64,000 nt of DNA from Lysobacterales bacterium. GTDB lineage: Bacteria > Pseudomonadota > Gammaproteobacteria > Xanthomonadales > UBA2363. Of the stretch, positions 27,698 through 39,617 are shown piece after piece; position 1 is the first letter of the stretch, and every line of letters begins with the position of its first letter. Location: the NCBI GenBank assembly GCA_019634735.1, contig JAHCAT010000004.1, positions 186,001 through 250,000 of the forward strand. The letters are read 5' to 3'. The translations under genes and the position numbers were made by a program. The notes under the pieces were generated by a model. It saw only the letters and a program-made list of their open reading frames with translations. It was not told the origin of the DNA and made no database searches.

Positions 27698-29572
27698 GTG
27701 GACAGCCAAGCCAACCACGCGCCCAAGCGCATGCTGCCGCTGATGGTCGCCGCCACTGGCGTCGTCTACGGCGATATCGGCACCAGCCCGCTGTACGCCA
27801 TGCGCGAGGCCTTCAGCGGTCCGTTCGGCATGGCGCCGACCGAGCTCAACATCCTGGGCGTGGTCTCGCTGCTTTTCTGGTCGCTGGTGCTGGTGATCTG
27901 CATCAAGTACCTGACCGTGATCGTCCGCGCCGACAACCGCGGCGAGGGCGGCATCCTGTCGCTGATGGCGCTGGCGACGCGCAACTGGGGCGGCAGCGCG
28001 CGCACCCGACGCTGGCTGGTGCTGCTCGGCATCTTCGGCGCCACCCTGTTCCTGTGCGACGGCCTGATCACGCCCTCGATCACGGTGCTGTCCGCGGTCG
28101 AGGGTCTCAAGGTCGCGACCCCGGTGTTCGAGCCCTACGTGGTGCCGGTGGCCCTGGTCATCCTGGTCGGCCTGTTCTCGGTGCAGCGCTTCGGCACCGC
28201 CCGGGTCGGCAGCCTGTTCGGGCCGGTGATGATCCTGTGGTTCTGCGTGCTGGCGGCGATCGGCGTCTCCAGCATCGTCCAGAACCCCGAGGTCTTGCGC
28301 TCGCTCAGCCCGCACTACGCGGTGCTGTTCTTCGCCGAGCACCGCACTGCCGGGCTGGTGATCCTGGCGGCGGTGTTCCTGGTGGTGACCGGCGGCGAGG
28401 CGCTGTACACCGACCTCGGCCACTTCGGCCGCGCGCCGATGCGCCGCGCCTGGTTCGGCCTGGTGATGCCGGCGCTGATGCTCAACTACCTGGGCCAGGC
28501 GGCGCTGCTGCTGCGCGAGCCGGGCGCCGCCGACAATCCCTTCTATCTGATGGCGCCGTCCTGGGCGCTGTATCCGCTGGTCGTGCTGGCCACCTGCGCG
28601 GCGGTGATCGCCTCGCAGGCGGTGATCACCGGCAGTTTCTCGGTGGTCCGCCAGGCGGTCCAGCTCGGCCTGCTGCCGCGCCTGGAGATCCGCCACACCT
28701 CGGCCAGCGCCATGGGCCAGATCTACGTGCCGGCGGTCAACCGCTTCCTGCTGGTCGGCGTGATCGGCCTGGTGCTTTCCTTCCAGACCTCGTCCAACCT
28801 GGTATCCGCCTACGGCATCGCCCTGGCCCTGACCATGGCGATCGAGACCGTGCTGGCGATGGTGGTGGCGCGCCGGCTCTGGCACTGGGGCGTCGCCGGC
28901 ATGGCGGCGATGGCGCTGTTCATCGCCATCGACCTGGTGTTCCTGGGCGTCAACGCCCTGAAGATCCCGACCGGCGGCTGGTTCCCCCTGGTGCTGTCGG
29001 GGATCCTGGTGCTGCTGATGACGACCTGGCGCCGGGGCCGCGAGATCGTCCACGAGAAGCTGCACAACGCCACCTTCCCGCTGCACCTGTTCCTGGCCAA
29101 CCTGGACGGCATCCACCGGGTCCAGGGCACCGCGGTGTTCCTGACCGCCGATCCGGAAGGCCTGCCGCACACCCTGCTGCACAACCTCAAGCACAACAAG
29201 GTGCTGCACGAGCGCGTGGTGCTGATGACCCTGGTCACCGAGGAGGTGCCGCGGGTCGACGACCACGAGCAGGTCGACATCCAGGACCTCGGCGAGGGCC
29301 TGTTCCGCGTGGTCGCGCGTTTCGGCTTCATGGAGGACCTCGACGTGCCTCATGCCCTGGCGCTGTGCGAGTCGCACGGCATGCACTTCGACGCCATGGA
29401 CACCACCTTCTTCCTCGGCCGCGAGACCCTGGTCTGCACCAAGGGCGAGGACATGCCGCTGTGGCGCGAGAAGCTGTTCGCGGTGATGTGGCGGGGCGCG
29501 GCGCGGGCCATGGACTTCCTGCGCATTCCGCCGAACCGCGTGGTCGAGCTGGGGACGCAGGTCGAGATCTGA
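27698..29572 (+). CDS. kup: Low-affinity potassium transporter Kup
   Basis: A 624-residue KUP/HAK/KT inner-membrane potassium-proton symporter with about 12 helices. The family N-terminus ATGVVYGDIGTSPLYAMRE is at about 19-37, and GGEGG/GEALYTDLGHFG follow at about 235. A roughly 180-residue cytoplasmic tail follows the last helix. GTG 27698 is used; an ATG 11 codons further in is an alternative. Together with the ktrB/ktrA-like genes downstream it forms a potassium-uptake neighbourhood, but a palindromic element separates them and co-transcription is uncertain. Confidence 0.94.
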   Translation: MDSQANHAPKRMLPLMVAATGVVYGDIGTSPLYAMREAFSGPFGMAPTELNILGVVSLLFWSLVLVICIKYLTVIVRADNRGEGGILSLMALATRNWGGSARTRRWLVLLGIFGATLFLCDGLITPSITVLSAVEGLKVATPVFEPYVVPVALVILVGLFSVQRFGTARVGSLFGPVMILWFCVLAAIGVSSIVQNPEVLRSLSPHYAVLFFAEHRTAGLVILAAVFLVVTGGEALYTDLGHFGRAPMRRAWFGLVMPALMLNYLGQAALLLREPGAADNPFYLMAPSWALYPLVVLATCAAVIASQAVITGSFSVVRQAVQLGLLPRLEIRHTSASAMGQIYVPAVNRFLLVGVIGLVLSFQTSSNLVSAYGIALALTMAIETVLAMVVARRLWHWGVAGMAAMALFIAIDLVFLGVNALKIPTGGWFPLVLSGILVLLMTTWRRGREIVHEKLHNATFPLHLFLANLDGIHRVQGTAVFLTADPEGLPHTLLHNLKHNKVLHERVVLMTLVTEEVPRVDDHEQVDIQDLGEGLFRVVARFGFMEDLDVPHALALCESHGMHFDAMDTTFFLGRETLVCTKGEDMPLWREKLFAVMWRGAARAMDFLRIPPNRVVELGTQVEI

Positions 29573-29597
29573 TCCCTGGGTCGGCGACGGGCCCTCC

Positions 29598-29685
29598 GTA
29601 AACGGGGTCAGAGTCACTTTCCGGCGCGGATCACTGCGCATGGGCCAGGTCTTCCGGGCCGGAAAGTGACTCTGACCCCGTTTAC
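29598..29685. repeat. REPIN-like palindromic element, copy 1
   Basis: Perfect 28-bp inverted arms (core ggggtcagagtcacttt / aaagtgactctgacccc) separated by about 32 bp. The core from gggg to cccc is 76 bp; the other five copies are exactly 75. It lies between kup and the ktrB-like gene. The structure is that of REP doublets moved by RAYT transposases, but no such transposase is in the window. Confidence 0.9.
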
Positions 29686-29747
29686 CCGGTTGACCGGGGG
29701 GGCGCGCGGCGTATGCTGCCGCCCATGTACGGACACCGCCCCTGAGG

Positions 29748-31079
29748 ATGCAGGCCGGCCTGCGCCACCCGGCGCGCATCATTCCGCTGGCCTTCCTGGT
29801 GGCGATCGCCGTCGGCACGGCGTTGCTGATGCTGCCGGCGGCGCGCGCGGGGCAGGGCGGCGCGAGCTTCGTCGAGGCGCTGTTCACCGCCACCTCGGCC
29901 GTGTGCGTCACCGGCCTGACCGTGGTCGACACCGCCACCTACTGGAGCGGGTTCGGCCAGGGCGTGATCCTGCTGCTGTTCCAGCTCGGCGGCCTGGGCA
30001 TCATGGCCGGTGCCACCCTGATCGGCCTGCTGGTCAGCCGACGGCTCGGGCTGTCCACCCATCTGCTGGCCAAGGTCGAGACCCGCAGCCTGGGTGTCGG
30101 CGAGGTGATGCCGATCCTGCGACTGGTGCTGGGGGTGACCCTGCTGGTCGAGGCGGCGTTGGCCGGATGGCTGTTCCTTCGGCTGCGCGGATCGCCCGAC
30201 ATGGCGGTCGGCGAGGCCGCCTGGCATGCCGTCTTCCAGGCGGTATCGGCGTTCAACAACGCCGGATTCTCGACCTGGACCGACAGTCTCACGCGGTTCG
30301 CCCTGGACCCGGCGGTGCTGCTGCCGGTGGCGATGGCGGTGATCCTGGGCGGGCTCGGCTTCCCGGTGCTGTACGAACTGCGCCGGCAGCCCCTTCGGCC
30401 GTCCCGGTGGTCGGTGCACGCCAAGCTCACCCTGGTCGGCACCGCGACCCTGCTGGTGCTGGGCACCCTGCTGATCGCCGTCTACGAGTGGCGAAACGCC
30501 GCGACGCTGGGCGGCATGGACGGTGCCGGGAAGGTGCTGGGCGCCTTCTTCCACTCGACCATGACCCGCAGTGGCGGCTTCAACACGATCGAGGTCGCTG
30601 CGATGCGCGAGGAGAGCGTCCTGGTGCAGTACCTGCTGATGTTCATCGGCGGCGGCAGCGCCGGCACCGCCGGCGGCATCCGGGTGACCACCTTCTTCCT
30701 GCTCGGCGCCGTGGTCTGGGCGGAGATCCGCGGCGAACCCGACAGCGTGGTGTTCCGGCGCCGCATCTGCCCGCAGGTGCAGCGCCAGGCCCTGGCCGTG
30801 GTGCTGATGGCGGTGGCGATGATCGGCACCGGCACCCTGGCGATCCTGTGGCTGAGCGACGCGCCGCTGCAGTGGGCGCTGTTCGAGGTGGTCTCGGCGT
30901 TCGCCACCGTCGGGCTTTCCAGCGGGCTCAGCGCGGAACTGTCCGGTCCCGGCCAGTGCGTGCTGGCCGCGCTCATGTACGTCGGCCGGGTCGGTACCAT
31001 CACCGTGGTGGCGGCGCTGGCGCTGCAGCACCGGCAGCGCAGCTACCGCTATCCCGAGGAGCGGCCGCTGGTCGGCTGA
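29748..31079 (+). CDS. ktrB: TrkH/KtrB-family potassium channel subunit
   Basis: A 443-residue membrane protein with the fourfold M1-P-M2 pore repeats of Trk/Ktr transporters: selectivity-filter regions around TATSAVCVTGLTVVD, AFNNAGFSTW, TRSGGFNT and FATVGLSSGLS. The length and lack of extra N-terminal helices favour KtrB over TrkH. The only sensible start is ATG 29748, with a TGAGG directly upstream. It is followed by an RCK subunit 21 bp later, forming the usual pair. Confidence 0.9.
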   Translation: MQAGLRHPARIIPLAFLVAIAVGTALLMLPAARAGQGGASFVEALFTATSAVCVTGLTVVDTATYWSGFGQGVILLLFQLGGLGIMAGATLIGLLVSRRLGLSTHLLAKVETRSLGVGEVMPILRLVLGVTLLVEAALAGWLFLRLRGSPDMAVGEAAWHAVFQAVSAFNNAGFSTWTDSLTRFALDPAVLLPVAMAVILGGLGFPVLYELRRQPLRPSRWSVHAKLTLVGTATLLVLGTLLIAVYEWRNAATLGGMDGAGKVLGAFFHSTMTRSGGFNTIEVAAMREESVLVQYLLMFIGGGSAGTAGGIRVTTFFLLGAVVWAEIRGEPDSVVFRRRICPQVQRQALAVVLMAVAMIGTGTLAILWLSDAPLQWALFEVVSAFATVGLSSGLSAELSGPGQCVLAALMYVGRVGTITVVAALALQHRQRSYRYPEERPLVG

Positions 31080-31100
31080 CCTCGCACCGGAGCAGGAACG

Positions 31101-31757
31101 ATGAAGAACAGCGACAGCGTGGTGGTGATCGGCCTGGGCCGCTTCGGCGGTTCGGTGGCGCAGTCGCTGTACCGGCTGGGCCATGAGGTGCTGGGCATCG
31201 ACGAGAACCTCGCCCTGGTGCAACGCTGGTCCAGCCGGCTGACCCACGTGGTGCAGGCCGACTCGACCAGCAACGAGGCCCTGCGCGAGCTCGGCATCGC
31301 CGACTTCCGCCACGCGGTGGTCGGCATCGGCAGCGACCTGGAGGCCAGCGTGCTGACCGTGCTGGCCCTGCACGAGATCGGCGTGCGCGACATCTGGGCC
31401 AAGGCCACCAGCGAGAAGCACGGCCGCATCCTGGAGCGCACCGGCGCCCACCACGTGGTCTATCCGGAGGCGGCGATGGGCGAGCGCGTCGCCCACCTGG
31501 TGACCGGCAAGATGATCGACTTCATCGAGTTCGACGACGGCTTTGCGATCGTCAAGACGCGCGCCCCGGTCGAGGCGCAGAACCGCACCCTGGCCGATTC
31601 CGGGTTGCGCACCAAGCACGGTGTCACCGTGGTCGGCATCAAGCGCCCACGCGAGGACTTCACCTATGCGCGGCCGGAGACCCTGGTCCAGGCCGGCGAC
31701 CTGCTGATCGTCTCCGGGCCGACCGAGAAGGTCGAGAAGTTCGCTTCGCTGACGTAG
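31101..31757 (+). CDS. ktrA: KtrA/TrkA-type RCK regulatory subunit
   Basis: A 218-residue cytoplasmic protein with an N-terminal Rossmann RCK_N domain (VVIGLGRFGGSVAQSL, acidic residue near 34) and a C-terminal RCK_C domain (about 135-218). These octameric rings bind ATP/ADP or NAD(H) and gate the KtrB channel. It is encoded immediately after the channel subunit and is surely co-transcribed with it. Confidence 0.9.
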   Translation: MKNSDSVVVIGLGRFGGSVAQSLYRLGHEVLGIDENLALVQRWSSRLTHVVQADSTSNEALRELGIADFRHAVVGIGSDLEASVLTVLALHEIGVRDIWAKATSEKHGRILERTGAHHVVYPEAAMGERVAHLVTGKMIDFIEFDDGFAIVKTRAPVEAQNRTLADSGLRTKHGVTVVGIKRPREDFTYARPETLVQAGDLLIVSGPTEKVEKFASLT

Positions 31758-31766
31758 GGCGGGCGC

Positions 31767-31851
31767 GAAAGGGGGTCAGAGTCACTTTCCGGCCCAGGCC
31801 GGCTCGCCTTTGCGACCATCTCGCGCCGGAAAGTGACTCTGACCCCCTTTC
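31767..31851. repeat. REPIN-like palindromic element, copy 2
   Basis: Perfect 27-bp inverted arms around a 31-bp loop, in the gap between the convergent ktrA-like and DUF486 genes; it fills nearly the whole gap and could act as a bidirectional terminator. Core 31772-31846 is 75 bp. Confidence 0.9.
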
Positions 31852-31855
31852 CCCC

Positions 31856-32203
31856 TCACCCCCGAAACACCAGCCAGGCCCCGAAGGCGATGGTCGCGAA
31901 CCCGGCCACATGGTTCCAGCGCAGCGCCTCGCCCAGGTACAGCACCGAAAACGCCATGAACACCACCAGGGTGATCACCTCCTGGAGGGTCTTCAGCTCG
32001 ACGGCCGAGTACACGGAGTGCCCGAGCCGGTTGGCCGGCACCGCCAGCAGGTACTCGGGCAGGGCGATCAGCCAGCTCGCCAGCACCACCAGCAGCAGCG
32101 GCGCCGCCTTGTACTTGAGGTGCCCGTACCAGGCGAAGGTCATGAAGACGTTGGAGACCAGCAGCAGGGCGATCGGCGTCAGGTGGGCATGCAGGCTGGC
32201 CAT
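31856..32203 (-). CDS. DUF486 family small membrane protein
   Basis: A 115-residue protein with four hydrophobic helices and the family-like segments MTFAWYGHLK and FSVLYLGEALRWNH. It resembles DMT-superfamily (EmrE-like) half-transporters; the function of DUF486 is unknown. ATG 32203 was taken because the frame further upstream runs through a palindromic repeat and gives no membrane-protein sequence. It ends 4 bp from REPIN copy 2 and starts 70 bp from copy 3, so it is boxed by these elements. Confidence 0.82.
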   Translation of the reverse strand: MASLHAHLTPIALLLVSNVFMTFAWYGHLKYKAAPLLLVVLASWLIALPEYLLAVPANRLGHSVYSAVELKTLQEVITLVVFMAFSVLYLGEALRWNHVAGFATIAFGAWLVFRG

Positions 32204-32272
32204 GGCGGGTACCGTGCGGGTCGGGGCGGCGCGAGCATAGCGGCGGGCGGGGGGATCCGGGGTCCGGAAACC

Positions 32273-32347
32273 GGGGTCAGAGTCACTTTCCGCCGCGGGA
32301 TTGTGAAGCGAGGCGAGGACTGCCCAGCGGAAAGTGACTCTGACCCC
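32273..32347. repeat. REPIN-like palindromic element, copy 3
   Basis: 75 bp with 21-bp perfect inverted arms. It lies between the divergent DUF486 and sigma factor genes, so it sits in the promoter region of both. Its loop contains gcgaggactgcc, shared with copy 5. Confidence 0.9.
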
Positions 32348-32381
32348 TTCGGGCCCTAGGATGGACCCCGGAGGCCAGACC

Positions 32382-32930
32382 ATGGATCCAGCCAGGGAAC
32401 CGCAGTCCGTGATCGATGCCGATGCGCCGCGCTCGGCCGACCAGCTGTTCGTCGAGGTCTACGATCGCCTGAAGGCGATGGCCGGCCGCCGCCTGGCCGC
32501 CGGTCCCCGCGGCACCCTGGACACCACCGGCCTGGTCCACGAGCTCTACCTGCGCATGAATGCCGGCGAGCGCCTGCGCTTCAGCCATCCCGCCCAGTTC
32601 TTCACCTATGCAGCGCGCGCCATGCGCCACCTGCTCACCGACCGGGCACGGGCCCGGCTCAGCCAGCGCGCCGGCGGCGAATGGCTGCAGGTCACCCTGA
32701 CCGGCAGCGATCCGGACCTGGCGATCACCAGCGCCGAGCAGGCCCTGGCGCTGGACGAGGGCCTGCAGCGTCTGGAGCGGGAGGATCCCCGGGCCGCCCA
32801 GGTGGTGGAACTGCTCTATTTCGGCGGCCTGACCCTGGAGGAAGTGGCGCGCACGCTCGACGTGGCGCGGCGCACCGTCGACCGCGACTGGCGCTGGGCG
32901 CGGGCCTTCCTGAAGGCGGAGCTGGATTGA
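32382..32930 (+). CDS. ECF-type RNA polymerase sigma factor
   Basis: A 182-residue sigma factor of the TIGR02999 type. Sigma2 runs about 15-95 (FVEVYDRLKAMAGRRL ... FFTYAARAMRHLLTDRAR) and sigma4 about 115-180 (LTLEEVARTLDVARRTVDRDWRWARAFLK). In region 2.2 the usual acidic cluster is replaced by threonines (GTLDTTGLVHELYL), as in sigma factors activated by Ser/Thr phosphorylation. The Ser/Thr kinase encoded 36 bp downstream is the obvious candidate partner. ATG 32382 has GGAGG eight bases upstream; an ATG seven codons earlier is less well placed. No anti-sigma factor gene is nearby. Confidence 0.87.
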   Translation: MDPAREPQSVIDADAPRSADQLFVEVYDRLKAMAGRRLAAGPRGTLDTTGLVHELYLRMNAGERLRFSHPAQFFTYAARAMRHLLTDRARARLSQRAGGEWLQVTLTGSDPDLAITSAEQALALDEGLQRLEREDPRAAQVVELLYFGGLTLEEVARTLDVARRTVDRDWRWARAFLKAELD

Positions 32931-32966
32931 TGTCGCAAGTCGGGGGAATGCTGCGTTATACCGACC

Positions 32967-35780
<2,814 letters not shown>

Positions 35781-35792
35781 CGGGGGAAACGG

Positions 35793-35883
35793 GGGGAAAC
35801 GGGGTCAGAGTCACTTTCCGCTCGGCAGTCCTGGCAAGGCCCGGAAATCATGAGGCGGAAAGTGACTCTGACCCCGTTTCCCC
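35793..35883. repeat. REPIN-like palindromic element, copy 4
   Basis: Perfect 29-bp inverted arms, core 35801-35875 of 75 bp, between the kinase and beta-helix genes. Its loop is the reverse complement of the copy-5 loop, so it is inserted in the opposite orientation. Confidence 0.9.
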
Positions 35884-35964
35884 GTTTCCGGGCGATGTCG
35901 CAGATTCCGGCCCCTCTTCGTTACCCGGATCAGCCAGACCCCCTGGCCCTCCGGGAGCCCCTCC

Positions 35965-38355
35965 ATGCCACTGCACCGAACCGCCCCGCCAGCCCTGCTC
36001 GTCGCCGCGCTCGTTCTGGCCGCCCCGCACGCCGCAGCCGACATCTTCACGGTCGGCGTCGGCACCGGCTGCACTCACGTCACCATCCAGGATGCCATCA
36101 ACGCCGCTGAGGCCAATCCCGGGCCGGACACCATCCGGGTCACCCGCAGCCTCAGCTATACCCAGCAGGCGCTGACCATCAACACGGCGCAGCACCTGAG
36201 CATCGTCGGCGGCTTCGCCACCTGCAGTCAGGCGACCACCGACAGCACCACGACCACGATCAGCGGCGCAGGCGGCGCGTTGGCGCCGGTGTTCAACATC
36301 ACCGGCCAGACCGGCTCGATCATCCGCATCCGGCTACTGTTCATCACCGGCGGCGACACCGCCGGCGAAGGCCACGGCGGCGGCATCCACTACCGCGGCA
36401 ACGGGCTGATCGAACTGATCGAGACCGGTGTCAGCAACAACACCGCCGGCTACGGCGGCGGCATCTACGCCGACGGCCAGGGCGACCAGGCCGAGCTGCT
36501 GCTGTCCAACGACGTGGTGATCGCCGGCAACACTGCGCGCTACAGCGGTGGCGGCATCTACCTCAATGACATGAACATGCGCATGGTCGCGCCCGGCAGC
36601 ATCCTGTTCAACAACACCGCGCAGGGCCTGTCCGACCGCGGCTTCGGCGGCGGCCTGATCATCCGCGCCGACAACCGCAGCGCACGTGCGCTGATCGGCA
36701 GCAACGGCATCGGCAGCCTGGGCACGATCACCGGAAACAGTGCGCGCTACGGCGGGGGCGTGGCGGCGATCGCGGAGTCGATCGGTCGCATCGCGCATCT
36801 GGAACTGTTCAGCACCGACGCCGCGCAGCGCACCTCGATCCGCGACAACATCGCCTCGGTGGTGGGGGGTGGCATCTACGGCAGGCCCTATCGCGAATCC
36901 GGCTTCTTGACCGTCGGCGATTCGGTTTCGACGCTCTGGAATGCCGACCTGCTGCTCAACGTCGCACCGGACGGCGCCGCTGTCTACCTCGAAGACGACT
37001 CTTCGTTCGGAATGGTCTGGGGTGCGCACCTGTGGATCAACTCCTGGTGGAGCAGCTGGAACGGGGGCAGCATGAACGGTCCGCCGTCCGGCGCGGTGCC
37101 CTGCCAGTCGATCCGCCATTGCGGGCGCATCGCCGGCAACCAGACCCGCAACGCCAGCAACGAGCCCACCACGGGCGCCGTCATCCGGATGAACCGGGAT
37201 ACCCGCTTCTATTCCAACTGGAACGCAGTACCCGGTGCCCCCCCGTCCCAGGGCGGCGGCGTGCTGTTCACCGAGAACACCGCGGGCCGGCTGATCGATG
37301 CCGCCGACAACAACGACGGTTCGGTGGTGCGCTTGCGCAACGCGGTGATGCACGGCAATGCGTTGAGCCTTCAGGTCCTGCGCGCCAGCGGGGGCGGCTC
37401 GCTCGTCGAGATCAGGGACAGCACGGTCGCCGGCAACAGCATCAACGGCTCGCACGTGATGTCGGTGCAGGGCGATTTCGCGCTCACCGCCGGCCTGATC
37501 TGGCAGCCCGGCAGGACCGTGCTCAGCCACAGCGGCGGCAGCCGTACCGTCAACTGGTCCATGGCCAACGAGGTGGCGAGCCTGGGCGATGGCCCGGGCG
37601 CAAGGCAGATCGCCGGGCCGCGCTTCATCGACCCGGACCGCAGCGACTACCGGCTGCGCGCCGCCTCGCCGGCGATCGACCACGCGCCGGCCGATCCGGA
37701 CGGCACCGGCGATGCCGACAGCCGCCCGCGCGACGTCGTCCTGCCGGTGCCCTGGTCGGACCTGCGTTTCCGCGATGCCGGCGCCTACGAGCGGCAGTCG
37801 ATCAGTCCGCTGGTGCTGAACGGCGATTTCGCCTCCGACCTGAACCTGTGGACCGCCGCAGGCGGTGTCACCTCGACCTGGGACGGCAGCCAGAATGCCG
37901 TCGGCGGTGCCGGCTCGGGCTCGCTTTCCGTCAACCAGGCGGGCGTGCCGCAGGCGCGCGTGGTGGTGCGCAGCCAGTGCATCCACCTGCCCGGCCGCGG
38001 GCGCTACCGTCTCAACGGCTGGGGCCGCGCCGGCATCGGCACGCCCGCCACCCGCGACGGCATCCTGCTGCACTGGCAGTTGCGCCACGACGGCGCGGAG
38101 ACCTGCACCCAGGGTCCGGCCAACGCCAGCGCCGACCATTTCCTGACCACCTCGAGCAACTGGACCCAGCCCGCCACGCCCGCCCTGATCGAGCTGGCGC
38201 CGGAGGACTGGACGGTCAACAGTTCCCTGACCGTCTCGCTGGTGGTGAACGACAACGGCGGCACCGTGCCGCTGACCGTCACCGGCTGGTTCGACGGCAT
38301 CACCCTGGACTTCGAGCCGTTCAACGACGTGATCTTCGCGGACGGGTTCGACTGA
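35965..38355 (+). CDS. Secreted right-handed beta-helix protein
   Basis: A 796-residue exported protein with a signal peptide (about 1-25, ending AAPHAAAD). Residues about 40-600 are short repeats rich in Gly and Asn (GGGIHYRG, YGGGIYADG, YSGGGIYLND, ARYGGGVAAI), typical of pectate-lyase-like beta-helices in adhesins or polysaccharide-active proteins. No catalytic motif is recognisable. A C-terminal jelly-roll module (about 615-780, starting LVLNGDFASDLNLW) resembles carbohydrate-binding domains. The last residues are DVIFADGFD, the shared terminal motif. It lies just after the sigma/kinase pair and may be their target. Confidence 0.82.
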   Translation: MPLHRTAPPALLVAALVLAAPHAAADIFTVGVGTGCTHVTIQDAINAAEANPGPDTIRVTRSLSYTQQALTINTAQHLSIVGGFATCSQATTDSTTTTISGAGGALAPVFNITGQTGSIIRIRLLFITGGDTAGEGHGGGIHYRGNGLIELIETGVSNNTAGYGGGIYADGQGDQAELLLSNDVVIAGNTARYSGGGIYLNDMNMRMVAPGSILFNNTAQGLSDRGFGGGLIIRADNRSARALIGSNGIGSLGTITGNSARYGGGVAAIAESIGRIAHLELFSTDAAQRTSIRDNIASVVGGGIYGRPYRESGFLTVGDSVSTLWNADLLLNVAPDGAAVYLEDDSSFGMVWGAHLWINSWWSSWNGGSMNGPPSGAVPCQSIRHCGRIAGNQTRNASNEPTTGAVIRMNRDTRFYSNWNAVPGAPPSQGGGVLFTENTAGRLIDAADNNDGSVVRLRNAVMHGNALSLQVLRASGGGSLVEIRDSTVAGNSINGSHVMSVQGDFALTAGLIWQPGRTVLSHSGGSRTVNWSMANEVASLGDGPGARQIAGPRFIDPDRSDYRLRAASPAIDHAPADPDGTGDADSRPRDVVLPVPWSDLRFRDAGAYERQSISPLVLNGDFASDLNLWTAAGGVTSTWDGSQNAVGGAGSGSLSVNQAGVPQARVVVRSQCIHLPGRGRYRLNGWGRAGIGTPATRDGILLHWQLRHDGAETCTQGPANASADHFLTTSSNWTQPATPALIELAPEDWTVNSSLTVSLVVNDNGGTVPLTVTGWFDGITLDFEPFNDVIFADGFD

Positions 38356-38363
38356 GGGGGAAC

Positions 38364-38438
38364 GGGGTCAGAGTCACTTTCCGCCGCGGGATTTCGGGGC
38401 CTGGCGAGGACTGCCAGGCGGAAAGTGACTCTGACCCC
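38364..38438. repeat. REPIN-like palindromic element, copy 5
   Basis: 75 bp with 22-bp perfect inverted arms, between the convergent beta-helix and VOC genes, ending 6 bp from the VOC stop. The loop closely matches copy 3. Confidence 0.9.
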
Positions 38439-38443
38439 CATGG

Positions 38444-38827
38444 TCAGCTCGCTGAAAAGTTGAGCTCGACGCCATTGCCGGCTGGATCGCTGAAGAAAAG
38501 CTGCACCTGGCCGGTACCTGGAACGATGTCGGACTCGTACGCGATGCCAGCGGACTGCAACCGCGCCTCGTAGGCTGCGGAGTCGACGCAGGAAAACGCG
38601 ACATGATCGAACGTGGATCGCACAGAGACAGCGCGCCGCTCATCCGCGGATGACTCGGTGAGATGAAGCACGTCCTTGGGGCCGGCGTAGAGCCAGTAGC
38701 CGAACCTGCGAAAGGACGGGCGCGGGCCTACGGACAGGCCAACAACATCGCAGTAGAACGCGCGCAGCGCCTCGACCAGTTCACGAGGGGCCCGAAGATT
38801 GTAGTGACAGATGCCGAAGACTTGCAC
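38444..38827 (-). CDS. VOC-superfamily (glyoxalase-like) protein
   Basis: A 127-residue vicinal-oxygen-chelate protein with two beta-alpha-beta-beta-beta halves: VFGICHYNLRAPRELVEALRAFY, then FDHVAFSC and FFSDPAGNGVELNF. A metal ligand triad of H (ICHYN), H (FDHVAF) and E (GVELNF) is plausible. Function could be a lyase, dioxygenase or antibiotic-binding protein; the substrate is unknown. I chose GTG 38827, because the frame further upstream is low-complexity and lacks family similarity. A degenerate attC-like site lies just upstream, so this may be an old integron cassette gene. Confidence 0.75.
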   Translation of the reverse strand: MQVFGICHYNLRAPRELVEALRAFYCDVVGLSVGPRPSFRRFGYWLYAGPKDVLHLTESSADERRAVSVRSTFDHVAFSCVDSAAYEARLQSAGIAYESDIVPGTGQVQLFFSDPAGNGVELNFSAS

Positions 38828-39256
38828 GGTGGCGCCTGACCCCGGATTCAAACGGCATCTGCGCCGTGCCCTGCATGTTACAAGCTCAGCAACATCCGGG
38901 ATGCGGACTGAATGAGCGCTTGAACGATTGGTTACGCACCCATGCGCATCGTCGCCACCCGCCTGACGCCGATCCAGGCGCACCGGCGACGAACCCAGCA
39001 GTACGACCACCGGTGCACCGCCATGTGAGCGCGAACACGACGTGGCGCACCGAAGGTCAGGGCCGCGCGCCTCGACGGGCAGGCGGCGACCGAAACGGCC
39101 TTGTGCCCCCCTCGCGGCCGTGAAAACCGGCCGGGCAACCTCGCCACGCCCCCCTCCGCACCACGCACCCCACGTGCACAGCGCCAACGCGACACCGCCC
39201 CTCGGCACGCGAATGCCGTTTCCCTTAAAAACGTATCGGCAAGCCTGACCGGGCTT
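38828..39256. other. Gene-free stretch beside cassette array, with possible degenerate attC
   Basis: No convincing gene on either strand. Around 38877-38945 (minus strand) GCGTAAC is followed by GTTCAAGC and, about 35 bp later, by GCTTGTAAC, whose complement is GTTACAAGC. This is an attC-like stem with one unpaired base, but it lacks a proper second core site. The remainder is GC-rich with no repeat I can link to others. Confidence 0.35.
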
Positions 39257-39310
39257 GTTCAACAACCGGATCAGATCGCGGCTGCGCGAGACCTATCCTT
39301 TGTCGTTAGA
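39257..39310 (-). other. attC recombination site after brnTA
   Basis: On the minus strand the site runs from GTCTAAC (fits the RYYYAAC core) to GTTGAAC (fits GTTRRRY), 54 bp in all. ACAAAGGAT near the left core pairs with the complement of the right inner box (ACAACCGGAT) with extra bases, as expected of an attC stem. It overlaps the last bases of brnA. The short length is at the low end for attC sites. Confidence 0.6.
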
Positions 39311-39617
39311 CCGATGCATCGCGGAAAGCACGAAGCACCGCATTGATACGTGTCTGATATCCAGGACCCTGAGCCTTGAACCACTCAAGAACGTCTTGCT
39401 CAACGCGCAGAGAAATAGCCGTCTTGGGCGGCTGCGGCTTGAGGCCGCGGCGAACGACGCCGCGCATGATGTTACGGATGTTAGCCTCCGGATGTTCGGG
39501 GGCAACTGACGCTGCTGTTTTGGACTTGAGCCGGGCCCAGTCAGTCTTTGACTGCGGCGAAGAAGATTTGCGCTTCACGGCGGGTCGCTTGGCGGAACGA
39601 GATGATGCGGATTTCAT
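39306..39617 (-). CDS. brnA: BrnA family antitoxin
   Basis: A 103-residue antitoxin: a basic, disordered N-terminus (MKSASSRSAKRPAVKRK) followed by a ribbon-helix-helix region (KTAISLRVEQDVLEWFK and INAVLRAF). In the family BrnA neutralises the BrnT RNase and, with it, represses the operon. The ATG at 39617 lies inside brnT, a 77-bp overlap. That overlap is frequent for brnTA and indicates coupled translation. Codon use and GC are lower than in neighbours, as in a mobile cassette. An attC site follows directly. Confidence 0.85.
   Translation of the reverse strand: MKSASSRSAKRPAVKRKSSSPQSKTDWARLKSKTAASVAPEHPEANIRNIMRGVVRRGLKPQPPKTAISLRVEQDVLEWFKAQGPGYQTRINAVLRAFRDASV

Noticed and set aside
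32204..32383. Extended start for the DUF486 protein
   Set aside because: The extension would be translated from REPIN copy 3 and lacks membrane-protein features.
38828..39265. Longer version of the VOC protein with about 146 extra residues
   Set aside because: The extra part is Arg/Gly/Cys-rich without family similarity, and the VOC fold is complete from GTG 38827.
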